In this document: in pieces, positions 46,641-59,900 of the stretch
How positions within the stretch are numbered: position 1 is the stretch's first letter
Layout of the letters: the number at the start of each line of letters is the position of its first letter
NCBI GenBank assembly: GCA_038503035.1
Contig: JAVSML010000048.1
Span: 429,541-493,540, forward strand
Source of the DNA: Crocodylus rhombifer
Lineage: Eukaryota > Chordata > Crocodylia > Crocodylidae
Direction of reading: 5' to 3'
DNA: 64,000 nt
The notes under the pieces: model-generated
Database searches by the model: none
What the model was told of the DNA's origin: nothing
What the model saw: only the letters and a program-made list of their open reading frames with translations
Made by a program: the position numbers and the translations under genes

Positions 46641-48228
46641 CTTATTTAGTTAGTCTATAAAGGTGCATATCTATCCTGCCTTCTGTCTCTGTTACAGCCA
46701 TGCTGGCACTCTGAGGCTTATAGGGAAAAACCTTCAAGGAAGCTACCTGCCCAAAGGGCAGACCAAGCATCAAAGGTAATGCATGGATGCATTAAACAGC
46801 ATTTAGGAGCTTCAGAAAATCTTGGTCTTCTGAGGTATTCCTCTTAAGCCTGTGTCGCTCAATGATAACTTGATTAAAAGATACTAATGCAATCTTTCTA
46901 ATGCCAGATACAGGGTATTTCCTTATTTCATTTCTAGAATGACTAACTAATTATAAGACTAACCAAAGTTTTTTGTAAGATATGATTACATAATATGTAT
47001 ATACAGTGAGGAAGTCATCATCATCTTATTTTCAATTTTGTTTTTATCAATATTGCACATTAAATGGCCAATGCATGTAATCATCTACATACAGTACACT
47101 CTGTTTATACACTGCAGTGCTACAGTATGTATTTTAAATAGTCTTTTTAACAATAAAGGTTCATTTAATGATGTCCAGAACCTCTCAACAAGGGACAGGT
47201 CTCACGAGTCCATTAGCGATCCCTGTGGATGAAAATAACTTGGATCTTTTTTCCACGGACAGTTTTTGTGGTGGTGTTTTTTCTATGAATGCCGTGCTTG
47301 TTAGGTAATTTAAAGTGGGGGAATAAGTTGCAAACTGATATGCTTGGAGAGCTTGGTAGAGTTTACCGCATTGTCATATAAGTTAGTATGAATATTCAAA
47401 AGTGTGGACTCCATTGTAAAAATGTTCATGTTTCAAAGGCAGTTGTGACAAAATGTCACCCATTGCTTCAGTCGGATGGAGCTGTCTCTTAGGATGTAAC
47501 CGTGTTGTTGAGAGCTAGCAGTTGTGTTATAGCCTAAAAATGGGACTGTAAATGAAATGGTAGTATGACCAAGGGCAATCTGTATTGTAGGAGTGCCCTA
47601 GATGAAACACAAATCTAGCAACCATTTGGAGAATAGGTCCATGTAATAAACAGCCTAATTCAGTATATTATTTTAATATAGAAATGAAGTAGTCAACATG
47701 GTGAAGTATGCTGTGGACCCCATTTTCCTTTTACCTCAATTTTATACCCTTGGGGCTGCATCAGCTTTACGACAGATGCTTCTGAATTGCACCTGTGTGA
47801 ATGAGAAAAGACCTGAGCCTGTAGGTGAGAACTGAATCCTAAACCAACAGCATATTCAAAGCTTTCTGACCTTTGAATGGAGTGTTACTGTAAGATGAAC
47901 TATAATGGGGTAATTGGCTTGGATTTTATATTTTCCATGGCTAGGTACTAAGATCTATTCCAAAGGACCTACAGCTTTGCCCAGCTTCCATTAAATATAA
48001 TGGGAGTCTTTCCGTTGTTAATGGGAGTTGGCTCAGGCATTAAAATCCAATTTCAGCAGAGATACCAGCAAGCACTAAAGGCTTGATCCAAAGCCCTTTT
48101 ACAACTGATCAGTCAGGAAAAATATTATCAATGCATCAACAACCCTAGCAGGGATGAGAGCAGGAACGCAAACACTATAGCTTTGTGGGGCTCTTTTTCT
48201 TGCAAGGTCTCTGAACTCTTGTTAGATC
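46641..48228. other. Non-coding stretch, nothing recognised
   Basis: AT-rich DNA. Around 47,990-48,110, ATAATGGGAGTCTTTCCGTTG and GGCTTGATCCAAAGCCC resemble a motif series common in reptile and bird genomes, of unknown origin. No gene. Confidence 0.4.
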
Positions 48229-48286
48229 AGTGTAAATTGGAGAAAGCCCAGTAACTCACATCATAGGAGTGGACTGAATTTACACT
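48229..48286. repeat. Inverted repeat AGTGTAAATT
   Basis: A perfect 10-bp inverted repeat (48,229-48,238 and 48,277-48,286) is followed by GAATCTGGCC. GTGTAAAT/ATTTACAC pairs followed by ATCTGGCC are a familiar dispersed pattern in reptile DNA, so this is probably a decayed interspersed repeat. Confidence 0.5.
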
Positions 48287-51200
48287 AGCAGCACTGAGAA
48301 TCTGGCCTCCTGTGCTCTGATCAATGAAAACAGTAATCCCCTTTCTCTGCTCCCCAACAAATAACCCTTTGAATGCTCGGGTATAACACCACAAAGCTTC
48401 ACTGAGCACCACTGATTTCAAGGTTATTTCTAAAGCACTTTAAAATAGCATCTTCTTTCTAACAGTTCCAGGTAATAATACCTGGGCTTCATTTTTACTA
48501 AGCTTAATTTTCATGCACTCTGTTCCTTACCCTTGCCACGTATCAGTACCTGTGCCCTTCTCATCTAGAGACACGCCTGTGGTTTCCAGTGGCACGTAGT
48601 GGAAAGCGCAGCCCCTCTTGTACAGCGATGTTCACATACATTTGGAGAGTTTAAAAGAAGAATCCTAAGGTGCGGGCTCAAGAACCACTGCGATTCGGAT
48701 GTTTTCACAGGGTTCATTGAAAGGAAAAAAAAAAAAAGCCACGTGGCAAGTGATTTTTATGAGCACATGCAGCGAGTGGTGTGCTGAGGGTGTCAAGTGG
48801 CTGGGATCAGGGAAACGCATGACGACGGCTTTGTGAAAGATGATACGCATTATAAGGAGCAAATGGTGCACTTCAGATGACAAATGGATCGGCGTAGATG
48901 CAGCTGGGTTATGCCAGTGGTTTGAGAGTGAATGTACCATTGAGCAGCTTGATGTCGGGGTTTTGAAACATTGCCAGTCATAAAAATGTAGTTGTGCTTT
49001 ACAGCCAGGAAGTGATGGGAAGCAATTAGGGAGGCAAGTCAGTATAAACACTTACTCTGGGTTGAGCCTGGTCCCATTTCAATCAGTGGGCAATTTCCAT
49101 TGGGAGGAGTTGCAGGATATCGACTTGCCAGGCTTTAAATCTGAAAGTTTCCAAGTTGACTTCTGTCATGACCGCAAAGGGAATGTTATGGCTTCTGAGG
49201 TTCCTGGCATGGCCCCGGTGACCAGAGGAAATTATTGAGATGCTTTCAGTGCCTCCCCAGAAAGGTCCCACAGGACAATATTTTCTCATCCTCACTTATG
49301 CTTTTCTTGTGCATGTGAAGCCGCCTTCCAGTTCATAAGCATTGGTGTGACATTTAAAGCCCACATTCGCCTGCTCCATTTCTTCTGTGCTTCCACAGTG
49401 TGTGAGCAGTGATGCCACCGTGGAGGCCGCCTGGCCGAGTCGTGCCAGTGCCAGGGGTCTGCTGGACAGCTGGTGTGTCGACACAATGAATATTTAGTAA
49501 GTAGTGTGCTTTGCCGTTGTTGCTTCTGGCCATTGGACTCACTGGACTCCAGCACTGAGGTGTTGGTTTCTTGCCCTACCAGGTCATGCAAAATTACACT
49601 TTAAGTCTCACATTGATCTCATGATGGTTTTGCTTTTTCTCACTTGGTTTTGAATCTGAATCATGGATATCTTGTCTGATCAGCTAGGACTTAATTCTCT
49701 GTGGTTATCAGTGGTTCCTAAGGTATCAGCAACTAAAATCATGATAAAGCCAATGGAATAAAGTTAGCACAATGGTGATCAGAAAGACATGACTTCTGTG
49801 TCTGAAAACCTACTATCTTCCGGGGCTGGAAGCGTGTTGGCATATTAGTACAAGGACTGACTTCTTAAAGCATTAGGCCTGCACCAGTAAGCAGAAACAA
49901 TTGCTTCCTAAAGAAGTGCTCAATGTAGAAATATAAAAAAAACTTCAAGAAGATATCTTTCAGGTCATGAGAACTGCAGAAAAGCCATTTCACAATTTGG
50001 ATGTGCTTTCTAAATAATGTGTGTGGGTTAAGCACCTGTATCTTCCATGTATCACTGAAAAATTAGACTGTGTTGAGTGACTGGTTTAAAGAGCTACATT
50101 TAAAGGACAAATAGATGGAAATTTGTTGAGAGAAACCATTCTTGCCTTTTTTTTTTTGTTTGTTTGGAAAGATCACTGAAATCTGAGTTCCCAAGTTAAG
50201 GTAGCAAACCCCTCATATCCATATCCCTTTTTCAAAGGCAGAAGAAGAGGCAATCAGTAAAGTCATCCTTTCAGCAAAAGGATTCCTTACCATTTATAAA
50301 GAAACTAAATAAAGAGCTATGGCCAAATTCCCTGCACTCCAGGGCTGTGTGGTGGGGGGCTGAACTATGCCACGCTTGTTGTTTGCGCAGACCCACGTCT
50401 TGCATCACCACTTGAAAAATGCGGCACTTCCATATGAATGACATAAAACCATTGACCTAACAAGAGCAAACACGGCGTTTGAGGGGAGCGTTATCAGGCA
50501 AACAGGAGAGAAAAGCAAACATTGCCAAGTGTGTGCTGGAGCGGGAGCTGTAAGTCCACTTGTTTTTCAGTCCTTACAGTATCTCTGCTAGGGCTCAATG
50601 CTTAGATCGATGTGCCAATAACTGCACACTCCTACCAGGCCTCCGAACAGGAGTATTGGGAATCAAGACAGAGAAGAACCTAAGAAATTGCACGTTCAGG
50701 AACTTTTTAAGGGCCTGATGCTTTCCACCGTAGCCTGCCTGCCTGCGTGGGTCCCGTTCTCGGTGACGGTGTCACCAGGTTCCCAAAGGGGCAAACCGAG
50801 GCACCTCTTTAAGGGCGGGGAGCGGTGAGGTTTTTGGGTGGGCATCAGTGTGCCTAGGACTGCCCTGACCGCCGAGGGAAAGCAGAAGAGGATACGCATC
50901 CTCTCTCCACCACGTGAGGTGGCCTCCTCTCCCCATCCAAAAAACCAGGGACTATGTGACAGTACTGTCGGTACTCCCTTCGCACTCCCTGCTGGTCCCA
51001 AAACCTTCACTGTGTGTTTTCTTGAAATCGGTGCCTGTAGTAAAATCAATCACGTTGTGATTGCCAGCCATGGGGTTGCCTGGGAGGGTTTTCAGTAGGG
51101 ATTTCTGCAATACAGTCTCACCAACCTGCTTACCTCAAAACAGCCCCTTTCTTGCCTTTCTGGCTTGTGTCAGTGTTGTGGAGGAAATCCAGAGGTTGAA

Positions 51201-54200
51201 GCCCTGTTTTCCTGGCAGTGCTCTACCCCCTCTGCCTCCCCTGCATTTTTATTTTTATTTCTCCAAAGCTATTTCCATTGCCTGGTGTTGAAATTGGGGT
51301 CTGAAAAAGCACTGTCCTTCAGGCCAGACCTGGAGCAGCCTGGGGTGTGTCTGAACATGCACATGCATGTGCATGTGCACCCCCCCTCCCCCCATCCTGC
51401 AGCCCAGGGGTCACTGCTGTTGATTTGTACCACTGACAGCCACGGAGAGGGACTTGCTTCTTGTTAATGAATATTGAACTCCTCCCGTCTGGTGGCAAGT
51501 CACAGCCTGCTCTGCAAATGAGCAGCTTTGTGACTGGCAGAGCTGCCGACAGCAGGACAGCTTGCGGATTCATTATTCATTCACATCCGCCGTCCATGCC
51601 GCTCTCTGAACTGCTCGCTCCTAATCATTCAACAGTTGGTGTCACTCAATATCATTACTTGGGGGTTTGGGTTTTTTTCAATATCTTCTGTTGAGTTCTG
51701 GGGTTTTTTGGGTTTTTTTCTTCTTTTACAAAGCGCAGAGTCTCTTATCATGGTTGGCAGCTTTGCTCTGACTGTACACATTGTATTTATGACATGTCAA
51801 TATTCTGCTATGAAAGGAATCGAAGTAATAAATTAAAGCGTAGTTCAATCCTCAAATGCAACCCTGTTTAGAGCGTGGCTTTCCGATACGTCGTAAGCGT
51901 CTCATGAAAGGGTAATTCTCATATGTTTGGTTCATTTTGATGGGTTATAGTAAAATGATGCTGATGTTTCAAGGAGGGGGTAAAGCAAACATGCCCTGTC
52001 TCTTTCAATACGGAGCGAGAGCTCAGGATCTTACGTTTGTCTCTCTCAGACCATTGTATCGTGAGTTGTGGGTGTCTTTAAAGTGTCCAGTCACCACTGC
52101 AGCTAGATAAAAAAAAAAAAAAAAAAAAGCCTTATCTATGCTTTTAACTAGCCAGCTGGGGAAAGGTGTTTTTGTTGAAATGGCACAATGTGAATCAGGG
52201 ATGCTCTGTATTTTTAACGGGATTCAGAAACAAGTAACAGTCCTAATTTCTGGCACTCATATTTCTCCGACGTCATAAGGGCAAGGCTAGCATGCCTACG
52301 AATGGTTTTCCAAACAGGCTGCAGGTGATTTCTATTTTAGAAACCACTGACAGAATAACAGTCTGCTTCCCAAAAAGGTTGCGTGGGAAGGTGGAGGTAT
52401 AAGGTCTACTGGCCAGGACTATTTTGGTTCTCTTATCCCTCTGCCTGTGGCGACTGATTTCTTTCCAAGGTGCCGTGAAAGTGAGAATAGCTTTGTGAGA
52501 GCGATTGTAAATCGGTCTTTGTTAAATGCCCAGGGGCTTGATTCGCTGTTACACCTCTCCGATAGGTGTAAAATGTAGTGGAAGATCAGGCTCTAGGTAT
52601 ACCTTCAGCCATCCTCTGCCTGTGACAGATTCATTTTCCACCAGTCTTTTCAGCAAGATGCCCAAGTCCGTGTATCTCTGCATTATAAGGCTGGTGATTG
52701 AGTAAGTGAAGCCAGGCATGGAATTGGAAACTAGTTCTCTTCCCAATTTCTAGCTGGAGGGTGTCTGTTGTGAGAAATAGAGGGTGGAGTTTGTCACGGC
52801 GATTCCAGTTGCTGTTTCCTACTGTGGTTTTGGATGGCTGTGCTGATAACCAGGTAGCAATGCCCAAGGCGGTGTGAGATGCACTGATTATTCGGCTATC
52901 ATGCCTAAAGATCCCATCTAAACTAGCCCAACAGTCATGTTTAAACAGGCTTCTCTGTACCAGGGGTTTTGTTGCTCTTGTAGACAGGGAAAAAAGCTTA
53001 GTTGCTGTTATAAACAGGTCAGGGAATCCTATTCTAACACCAGCAGATAAGAAGGTTAAAGAATGGCTCTTAAAGGTAGATGTGACATGGTTTCTCCCCA
53101 CCTTCTCCATAAAGAAAAAAGAACTGCTATAACATTAATGTATGCCAGTAATGTTTCAGCATAGTTGTTCTTGTAACATAGATGGCACCACAGGGAAAAG
53201 GAAGATAGCTTTGGAAAGAGACTCTAAAACTCAGATGTATCCTATTTTGGTCCTTTAGGATGAGGAGGGACAGTTGTGCCTACTCCGAAATGCAAAGCCT
53301 TTGAACTGAGAAAAGCACACTTAAATTCCAAATTGGATTTCCTTCAAACACCTATTTAAAAAGGCAGCATATTAGAGGAGGAAGAAAATGGACTTGAGGG
53401 GTATTCACTTTTGCATTAATGTATAGGCAGAGGGGTATAGTTTTGGCCTTCTGGCAGGAAGAGGGAATTGAGAAGGGAGAAAACCCAGAGAAAATATTCT
53501 AAGGGATATATAATGACACTTGTTCTTGAAGTTCAAGAGCGGAAGGTTCTGATGAGTATTGCCTTTTGGTTTGATGGGATGGATGTATTCCTCCAGGCCA
53601 TCTCTTTCTGTCTCTTGATGGGGAACAGGGAGGAGATCAGCATGGGACAAAGGCCAAAAAGAATGAGAGAAGCAAAATAATAATTTTGCAGGCTGAAAAT
53701 GAGGTTGACTCAGTGCTGTATAAACTCACATTTCTGACGTGGATAATTTACCATAATGAAAGTACAAGTGCAGGGCTGCTATGAGGGATGGCATTGAAAC
53801 TGGATCCAAACAGAGCTGTGTCCTTCATAAGGAAGGAGAGCGTGGCTGACAAGCATGATAATCATTACATTAGATGATGAGGATCTTTATCATTGCATTT
53901 CAATAGTGCCTAGAGTTTCCCAATAAGAAACAAGCCCTCATTGAGTTAAGAAGCATGCAGATAACTGACACCTTGACACTGTTGTAATCTTCCTTTACCC
54001 CATATATATGGGAAACAGGCACGTGACATATAGTACTGCACTCTCCACTCTGGGGTAAACCTACCCGTGAGAAAGCCAGGAGTAACTGTACACCAGTATA
54101 AACTGCAGCAGCAGACGGGTCGTGTGCCCACAGCTCTAGGCAGTCCCATCTCAGGTGGGCTAGACTAGAGGCATGTATCCAGAGGTCTGTGGGAGGCAGG

Positions 54201-54719
54201 AGGGGATGGTGCTCAGGGCAGGCAAGGGTAAATCCAAAGGAGTGCAGCGGTACGATTGTGCCACCTCTTCAGGTCATGCCATGGGAGCAGCAGGTGGGAC
54301 TTTTTTAAGTCCCCAAAGCATTTCAGAATCCACCTGTCTCGGCATGACCTCCTTTCCCCTCCGTGCTCAGTGGCACTTCCCTTCCTCTTCCATCCCCCCC
54401 CCACTGCTCGCTGCTGCCACTGTCCCTGGCTGCCCCAGGGCTTGGGGACCTCCAGAATTACTCCTGCCCCACTCCAGTGGGCCAATCGGGGCTCGGCTCT
54501 GGACAGAAAAAGCAGAAGTGTTGGCAGGCAAGTTCCCCCTTCCTTCTTGGCCTCCCTGGGTAGCACATACAGTGAGGGGGAGCCCACCCATCACCAGTGC
54601 TGTCCCCGGCCGAGCCCAGCTCCCCATGCAACCGCTCCCTGCAGCTCCAGCTGGAGCAGATGGGAGCAGCTGGATCAGCAACAGCAATGTGCAGATCTTT
54701 TCTTCCCATGCTCAGAGGT
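48287..54719. other. Non-coding stretch with simple repeats
   Basis: About 6.4 kb. Contains an A12 run near 48,726, a T-rich run near 50,148, a self-complementary ACATGCATGTGCATGTGCAC block near 51,361, T/G homopolymer-rich sequence at 51,660-51,730 and an A20 run at 52,109-52,128. A plus-strand frame of 223 codons (54,173-54,844) is Pro/Ser/Gly-rich, overlaps other long frames and looks like a GC artefact. No gene recognised. Confidence 0.45.
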
Positions 54720-54832
54720 ATAAACAGAGAGGGCGAGGCAGGGAGTGGGAGGGGAGGAGATGGGAGGTGCTCCTGACAATGGAGGGGAAAGGAAGGGGTG
54801 CTGAGAGGGGGGGGGAGGGATTCTTGCCCGAT
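54720..54832 (+). repeat. Purine-rich tract with G-quadruplex potential
   Basis: The plus strand is almost all A and G, with many GGG and GGGG runs, including a G9 run at about 54,808-54,816. Several sets of four closely spaced G-runs could form quadruplex structure. Simple-sequence tract, no gene. Confidence 0.65.
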
Positions 54833-56440
54833 TTGGGGGCATAAATAAAGGCCCTAACTGCTGTTCCCACAGCATGGTCTGCCTGCCCCAGAACATCTAT
54901 TCCAGAGTAGTTATATCAGTATAAACCCTTACGTACATGGTCTCCTCTTCCAGAGCGAGAGGGCTTTTTCTGAATTGGTTCAATCCCCTTTGGAAGTGGA
55001 AGCCTCTACGCAGCTGCACAGGCAGTGTGCTCACTTCCCAAACCTCATTAATTAACAGGTACATAGTTAAGTGGGCTCCTTTGTGTGTTCAGCACTGCGC
55101 CGGCTCTCGATGAAACAAGGCTCCTTGCTTGGATCGTGCTTGGATCTGACAGCAGCATTGTACGCAGAGACAGAGAGCTCTTCACCTTTGCTTTGACTTT
55201 GTGGCACGGCATCCAAAATTACAGTTGAAGCCGCTACACGCAGACCTGTGCTTTCCGTCAGGGAGCCTCTACTGTGCCTTTCTCTCATTTGATGTAATAT
55301 CTTACGTGATGGAAAAACTGAAGCAGTTCGTTTCCGTGCACGGCCCCTGCCTCTTCCAAATAGGCATGAGATGAATCTGGCTGCCAGTCTGCAGAGCTGC
55401 TGCCCATGCTGAGGGCTCTGCTGCGCTGCTTGCCTGCCCTTGCCGACCCCAGGCGAATCCTCCCCCGTGGCAGCCCCATCTTTTGCTCTGTGCCTGGGGT
55501 CATTTCCAGGTCTCTACCTTTCTTCCTTTCAGCATGTTGAACATTGTCTCGGGTGCCATAATAGCCACCACCGTCCCCAGAACATGGCTCTGCATGTGAA
55601 CTACCCTTGTGGGACCGCGTTTTGCAACAGCCTGTTCAGAAGCAAATTTAACCAGAGGGCAGAATAAAAGGTGAGTCCGAGCCTTGCTCGGCAATGCACT
55701 GAACTATGCGCTCAGTCTGAGCAGCTGAGCAGGCCCGCTGACAGCTGCGTGTCAAAGCATGCGCGTAAATGAGTTGCTGAACAGGGGCCTCTGTGCAGGT
55801 GCAAGCAATTAAAAAAGGGGTTGGGCAGCCATCCTGCGTGTGAGAGATGGAAGCAACCTGGAGGATCGAAAGAAGATGGATGGGAGTTATGTGCCTTCAT
55901 TTTGTTTTTAAAAAAATGTACATTTCTCACCCTTGAGGTTGCAAGCAGGAACCAGGAAATCTCAAAAATCTCAAGGGGGCACAGAAAAAGAACCTAAAAT
56001 CTATGAGTGGTTGGTTTCTTTTTTTTCCTTTTAGTTTCATCATTTTTTAGGCCAATCTCATGATTTGCTATGAGGCTGGCCTACAGCTTTTGAGGGCTGA
56101 TGACTGGCCATACTGTGCCCACGGCCTGGAAAATCTTCTGCCCATGCATAGACTGGAGGGACGTTTCCAAGGACGGGGCCAAGTTTGGTGTATTTGTAAT
56201 AGGCATTGCAGTTAAACTGCCTTTTTTTTTGTTTCTGCAAAGTACTTACAATTATTCCCAGCTTCTCTCATCCCTTAATGCCATAACCTGTCTTTAATGG
56301 AGCTCCCGGGATTCCACAGCTATACAGCACATAAAAATTACATTTACTATCCGTAGAGCTGCTCTGTTTTTGGAGGCAAAACCATGTTTTCCTTCAACTC
56401 TGTCTTTTGTGCTTAGGCATTAGTGCTCGAGGCAGAGCCT
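54833..56440. other. Non-coding stretch, nothing recognised
   Basis: Mixed unique-looking DNA, no gene or transposon recognised. Confidence 0.5.
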
Positions 56441-56600
56441 TTCATTAAAGATTTATGTAAAGCAGGGGCTGTTCTCTGAGGCAGGAAGATAAAGTTATGC
56501 TTCGGCATGCTAATGCTGAGTGGAGCCGAAGCATTTTGTTCAACATGCATAATGCAGCACAGGTTGGCACAGCCCAGGGTTTCATCTAGGAGAAGGGGAT
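56441..56600. other. Stem-loop in enhancer-like sequence
   Basis: A perfect 10-bp stem (ATGCTTCGGC at 56,497-56,506, GCCGAAGCAT at 56,525-56,534) encloses an 18-nt loop with an octamer-like ATGCTAAT. ATGCATAAT follows at about 56,546. The surrounding sequence is complex and non-repetitive. Possibly a conserved regulatory element with a palindromic factor site. Evidence is limited to the stem and motifs. Confidence 0.4.
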
Positions 56601-56906
56601 GTACACCACCATCTTTGCTGGCGTTTCGTAACCTTTACGTTCATTCACATTTACTCCTACAAGACAGGAGGAAATGTTGACAACGAATGATTATTCACAC
56701 ACATGTGAGGATGGCCCGGCGGGGGCAGGGGGAGGATGCTGCATAGTACAGAAATGCCTGTGAGTACCCAGGAGACAGATGGGATGCAAGAAACCAAGCG
56801 GAGGTGCTGGCTTTCGTTCCAGGGATGATAATTACCACCGTGGGCAGAGTGTGATCATGGAATGAGTCCTGTGCCCCTTTCCATCCATCCTGGTTGAAGA
56901 GCACCG

Positions 56907-56973
56907 GTAGGAAGGGGAGGTCAGTCCCGACTGATCGTAGCGGAGTAGGAAGGGGAGGTCAATCCCGACCGAT
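56907..56973. repeat. Tandem duplication, 38-bp period
   Basis: The block GTAGGAAGGGGAGGTCAGTC at 56,907 recurs at 56,945 with one difference. Similarity continues through CCCGACTGAT/CCCGACCGAT, so 27 of 29 bases match across each copy. Two copies only. Confidence 0.85.
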
Positions 56974-59900
56974 TATTTGAAGACCACGCTACCTTATAAA
57001 CCACTGCATTACACAGTAGTAGACAGCATTCCCATTTTCTGTCTTTAATGAGTACCATCTGGTATACTTTGTACAGGGCTTCTGGTTTGGGAATCCATAG
57101 AGCTACTTACCAAGTACGGAAATGCATGTAAATCCATGTACAGTACCTTGGAGCATAGAAAGACATGTAATTTTAATGCATGTTATCCGAGCGCAGTGGC
57201 AGCTTTTGTATCGCGAGTAGGAAGACCTGACCTTTAAAAGTGCACTCGCATTCAGCGTATGGCACTGGGTAAAGATCATGTTGTCTCTCATTTGAAGCAG
57301 GTTGTGCGATGCCTGGGGAACCTCCACTGGCAGAAGTAAATAGAGATTTAACAGCATGTGGAGCTTCCCCCGGGTCTGTTAATTGCATACATTAACCTGC
57401 GCATACCTTCGCAGCAGCGTGCGTTTGCTTCCTGTGACAGAGCACCCTACCGGTCTCTGATCTGCTTGTAATGTTTCTTATCAGCACACAAAGCTCCTGC
57501 TCCCAGTCATTGTGCGCACTTCCCATTGTTCATGCATATTGGCTAATTTATCACTGAGCTGCTTGTTTGAATATGAAGACATCACAGGTAATACGGAAAT
57601 GCCGTTAGTATTAACCTATAATTTGCATAGGTTTAGTATTAACCTATACATTTACATACTAACTCATATAGTGAAACACTTTGACGAACTCAAACCAGGA
57701 TACGATTTCAACACTGACCAACTTAAACAATGGTGGTGGTCGTAGTTTACTCGCTGATACCTCTGCTTTCCTATTAGATAGTCAGTATTGTTGAAGTGTG
57801 GACCGTAGTCCATCAACTTCTGTGAACATCTGGATATTCTCTGGATGCTCCGTGTAGGGACCTGTGCTTTTAGTGTAGGAGGATCCGAGTCCTGTCTGAA
57901 TTGCTGGTCCACAAAGTTCCTGCAACCATAGCATCAAAATAATGGGACAGCACAGAAGTCCTACTTGGCCATGTATATATTCCAGTTTTAATAAACTAAG
58001 TAGTTGCCATCTGGAACCGTTCAAAGGGAAACAAAATGTGGAGATGTGGATGGAAGAGCAAACCTTGGATAGCAACAGCACTAGAAATATAGGGTGAACT
58101 GCCTTGCGCAGGAAGGAGGAGGAGATTTTGCTTCATGTGCACACAGTGACTGCAGGGAGCAAACTGAAGAGCAAGCATACGAGTCAGAGTCATAAGAGAG
58201 CAGCCAGCCTAAGGGGCCGGAGCCCGAGTGGTCCCCAGCAGCCTGAAAAGACATTTTTCCTGGCAGGGAAAAGAAAACAGTAGCAGTGTATCTGTGTCAG
58301 TTTTGTACCTGCCTGGGGAAAACCGTGATTGATTGTCTGGTTTGCTGTAGAAGCCTAGGACCTCCTGGCTGTATTTGTCTTGCTTTCTCCACCCACAGTA
58401 GCGAAGTAATGGAGCAGATTGTGAAAATCACTGCTGTCATCTAAGGTTTGTCAATACCTGTTAGCAGAGCACACGTTAGCAAGGCTCAAACCCATGCCCT
58501 TTTGATGTTAGTCAGCAGCAGTGCCAACTGGTTTTGGGTTTTTGTTTTTTTTATAAGAACATCTATCTGGAGGAACCGGTATAGCTGACTGCTCACCCTG
58601 CGCGTGCCAGAGGCATTGTCAGAAACAGGCTGCCGGCTCCGAGAAGGCACAGCCGAGGATATTTGCATGCACATGCCGGTGCAAACTGGGGAAAGGCCAG
58701 TTGGCTGCTGGGTGATTAAAGAGACACGAGAGCAATCTTGACAAGAATGGAAGGCTGTCTTTTCAGTCGAGCGTGCATTTTGCCATGGGACTCGAAGCAT
58801 CGAAATTCAGCTCTTCGTCTAGCTAAAGAAAACCCGACTCAGCCCATGGCCTTTGGCAGAAGGCACGGTCTAGGGAAGCTCAGAAGTGCTAGCCTCGGCT
58901 TTGCTTCTTCACGGAGGAAGGCAGGTAACCATCAGCTTCCACCTGTTTATAGCGATTCAGTACAACTGGCAATGGAAACTGCTGAGATATGCTTTAGGCA
59001 ACCTGGGGTCCAGAAATAACATGTTGGCAGTGATAAGTTGGTGCTTTCCAGCTGCTTCAGAGGACAGAGGCGCCTGGAGATAAATCTATCAAGGAGGGAT
59101 CCGAATCGGCTCGGGCCTGCACACCACACTTTTTTGAGCTTATTTATGACCTTGCGTTGAGGAAACGGGACTGAGAAATGTCTAGTACTTTCAACACAAG
59201 TCAGCACAATTTAATGCCCCACTTGCTTTGCAGGTCTTCTTGGGTTAATGCCAGGAAGCTTATTATGAGAACAAAGTTAATATACATCATGGGTAGTAAA
59301 TGGTTTTTTCCCTGGACAACTGCAATTAAATTGAAAACAAGATTAATTCGTATTCTTCTGTTTCACTCCCTCAGGCCGCAACGTATTTTATATCCCTAAA
59401 TACTTTTTCTAGCAGGCATAAAAATAATGTAGGGCTACCTGGCTTACCCAGGGAGAAGGCTAACTTGGACATCTTCATTTTTCACAGGCGTGTGGACAGA
59501 TCCAGAGGGGAGTCTGTCTCCATGCCTGCAGCGGTGTAACGTGAACGCCCCCAATCTAGCTCAGGCAGCCATGGTAGCATTTTTACCCAGGATCATTTAT
59601 TTTGCTGTGAAGCACAGATTCTTACCTGAGTCTTCAGACATGTGAGCCGAGTCATACAAGAGGGGTACAAGACAAAGCCCTAATTTATGGCAGTCGTGCC
59701 GGGAAGCTTTTCTAGCCTTTCATAGGCATCATGACCTCCAGCCTGATCCAAGCCTTTTTGTGGTGGGTTTTTTTCCCTGCACAGGCGGTGAGTGGGGTCC
59801 CCGCAGAGCATCTGTGTGGCAGAGTGAGAAGCGGGGCCTGGTGAAGGATGGACGCTACTCTTATCGTCCCAGGTCCCTTCGCAAGCACGGGGAGCTTGGC

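Noticed and set aside
54173..54844. 223-codon plus-strand frame
   Set aside because: Pro/Ser/Gly-rich text in a GC- and G-run-rich region, with equally long frames on the other strand and no recognisable motif.
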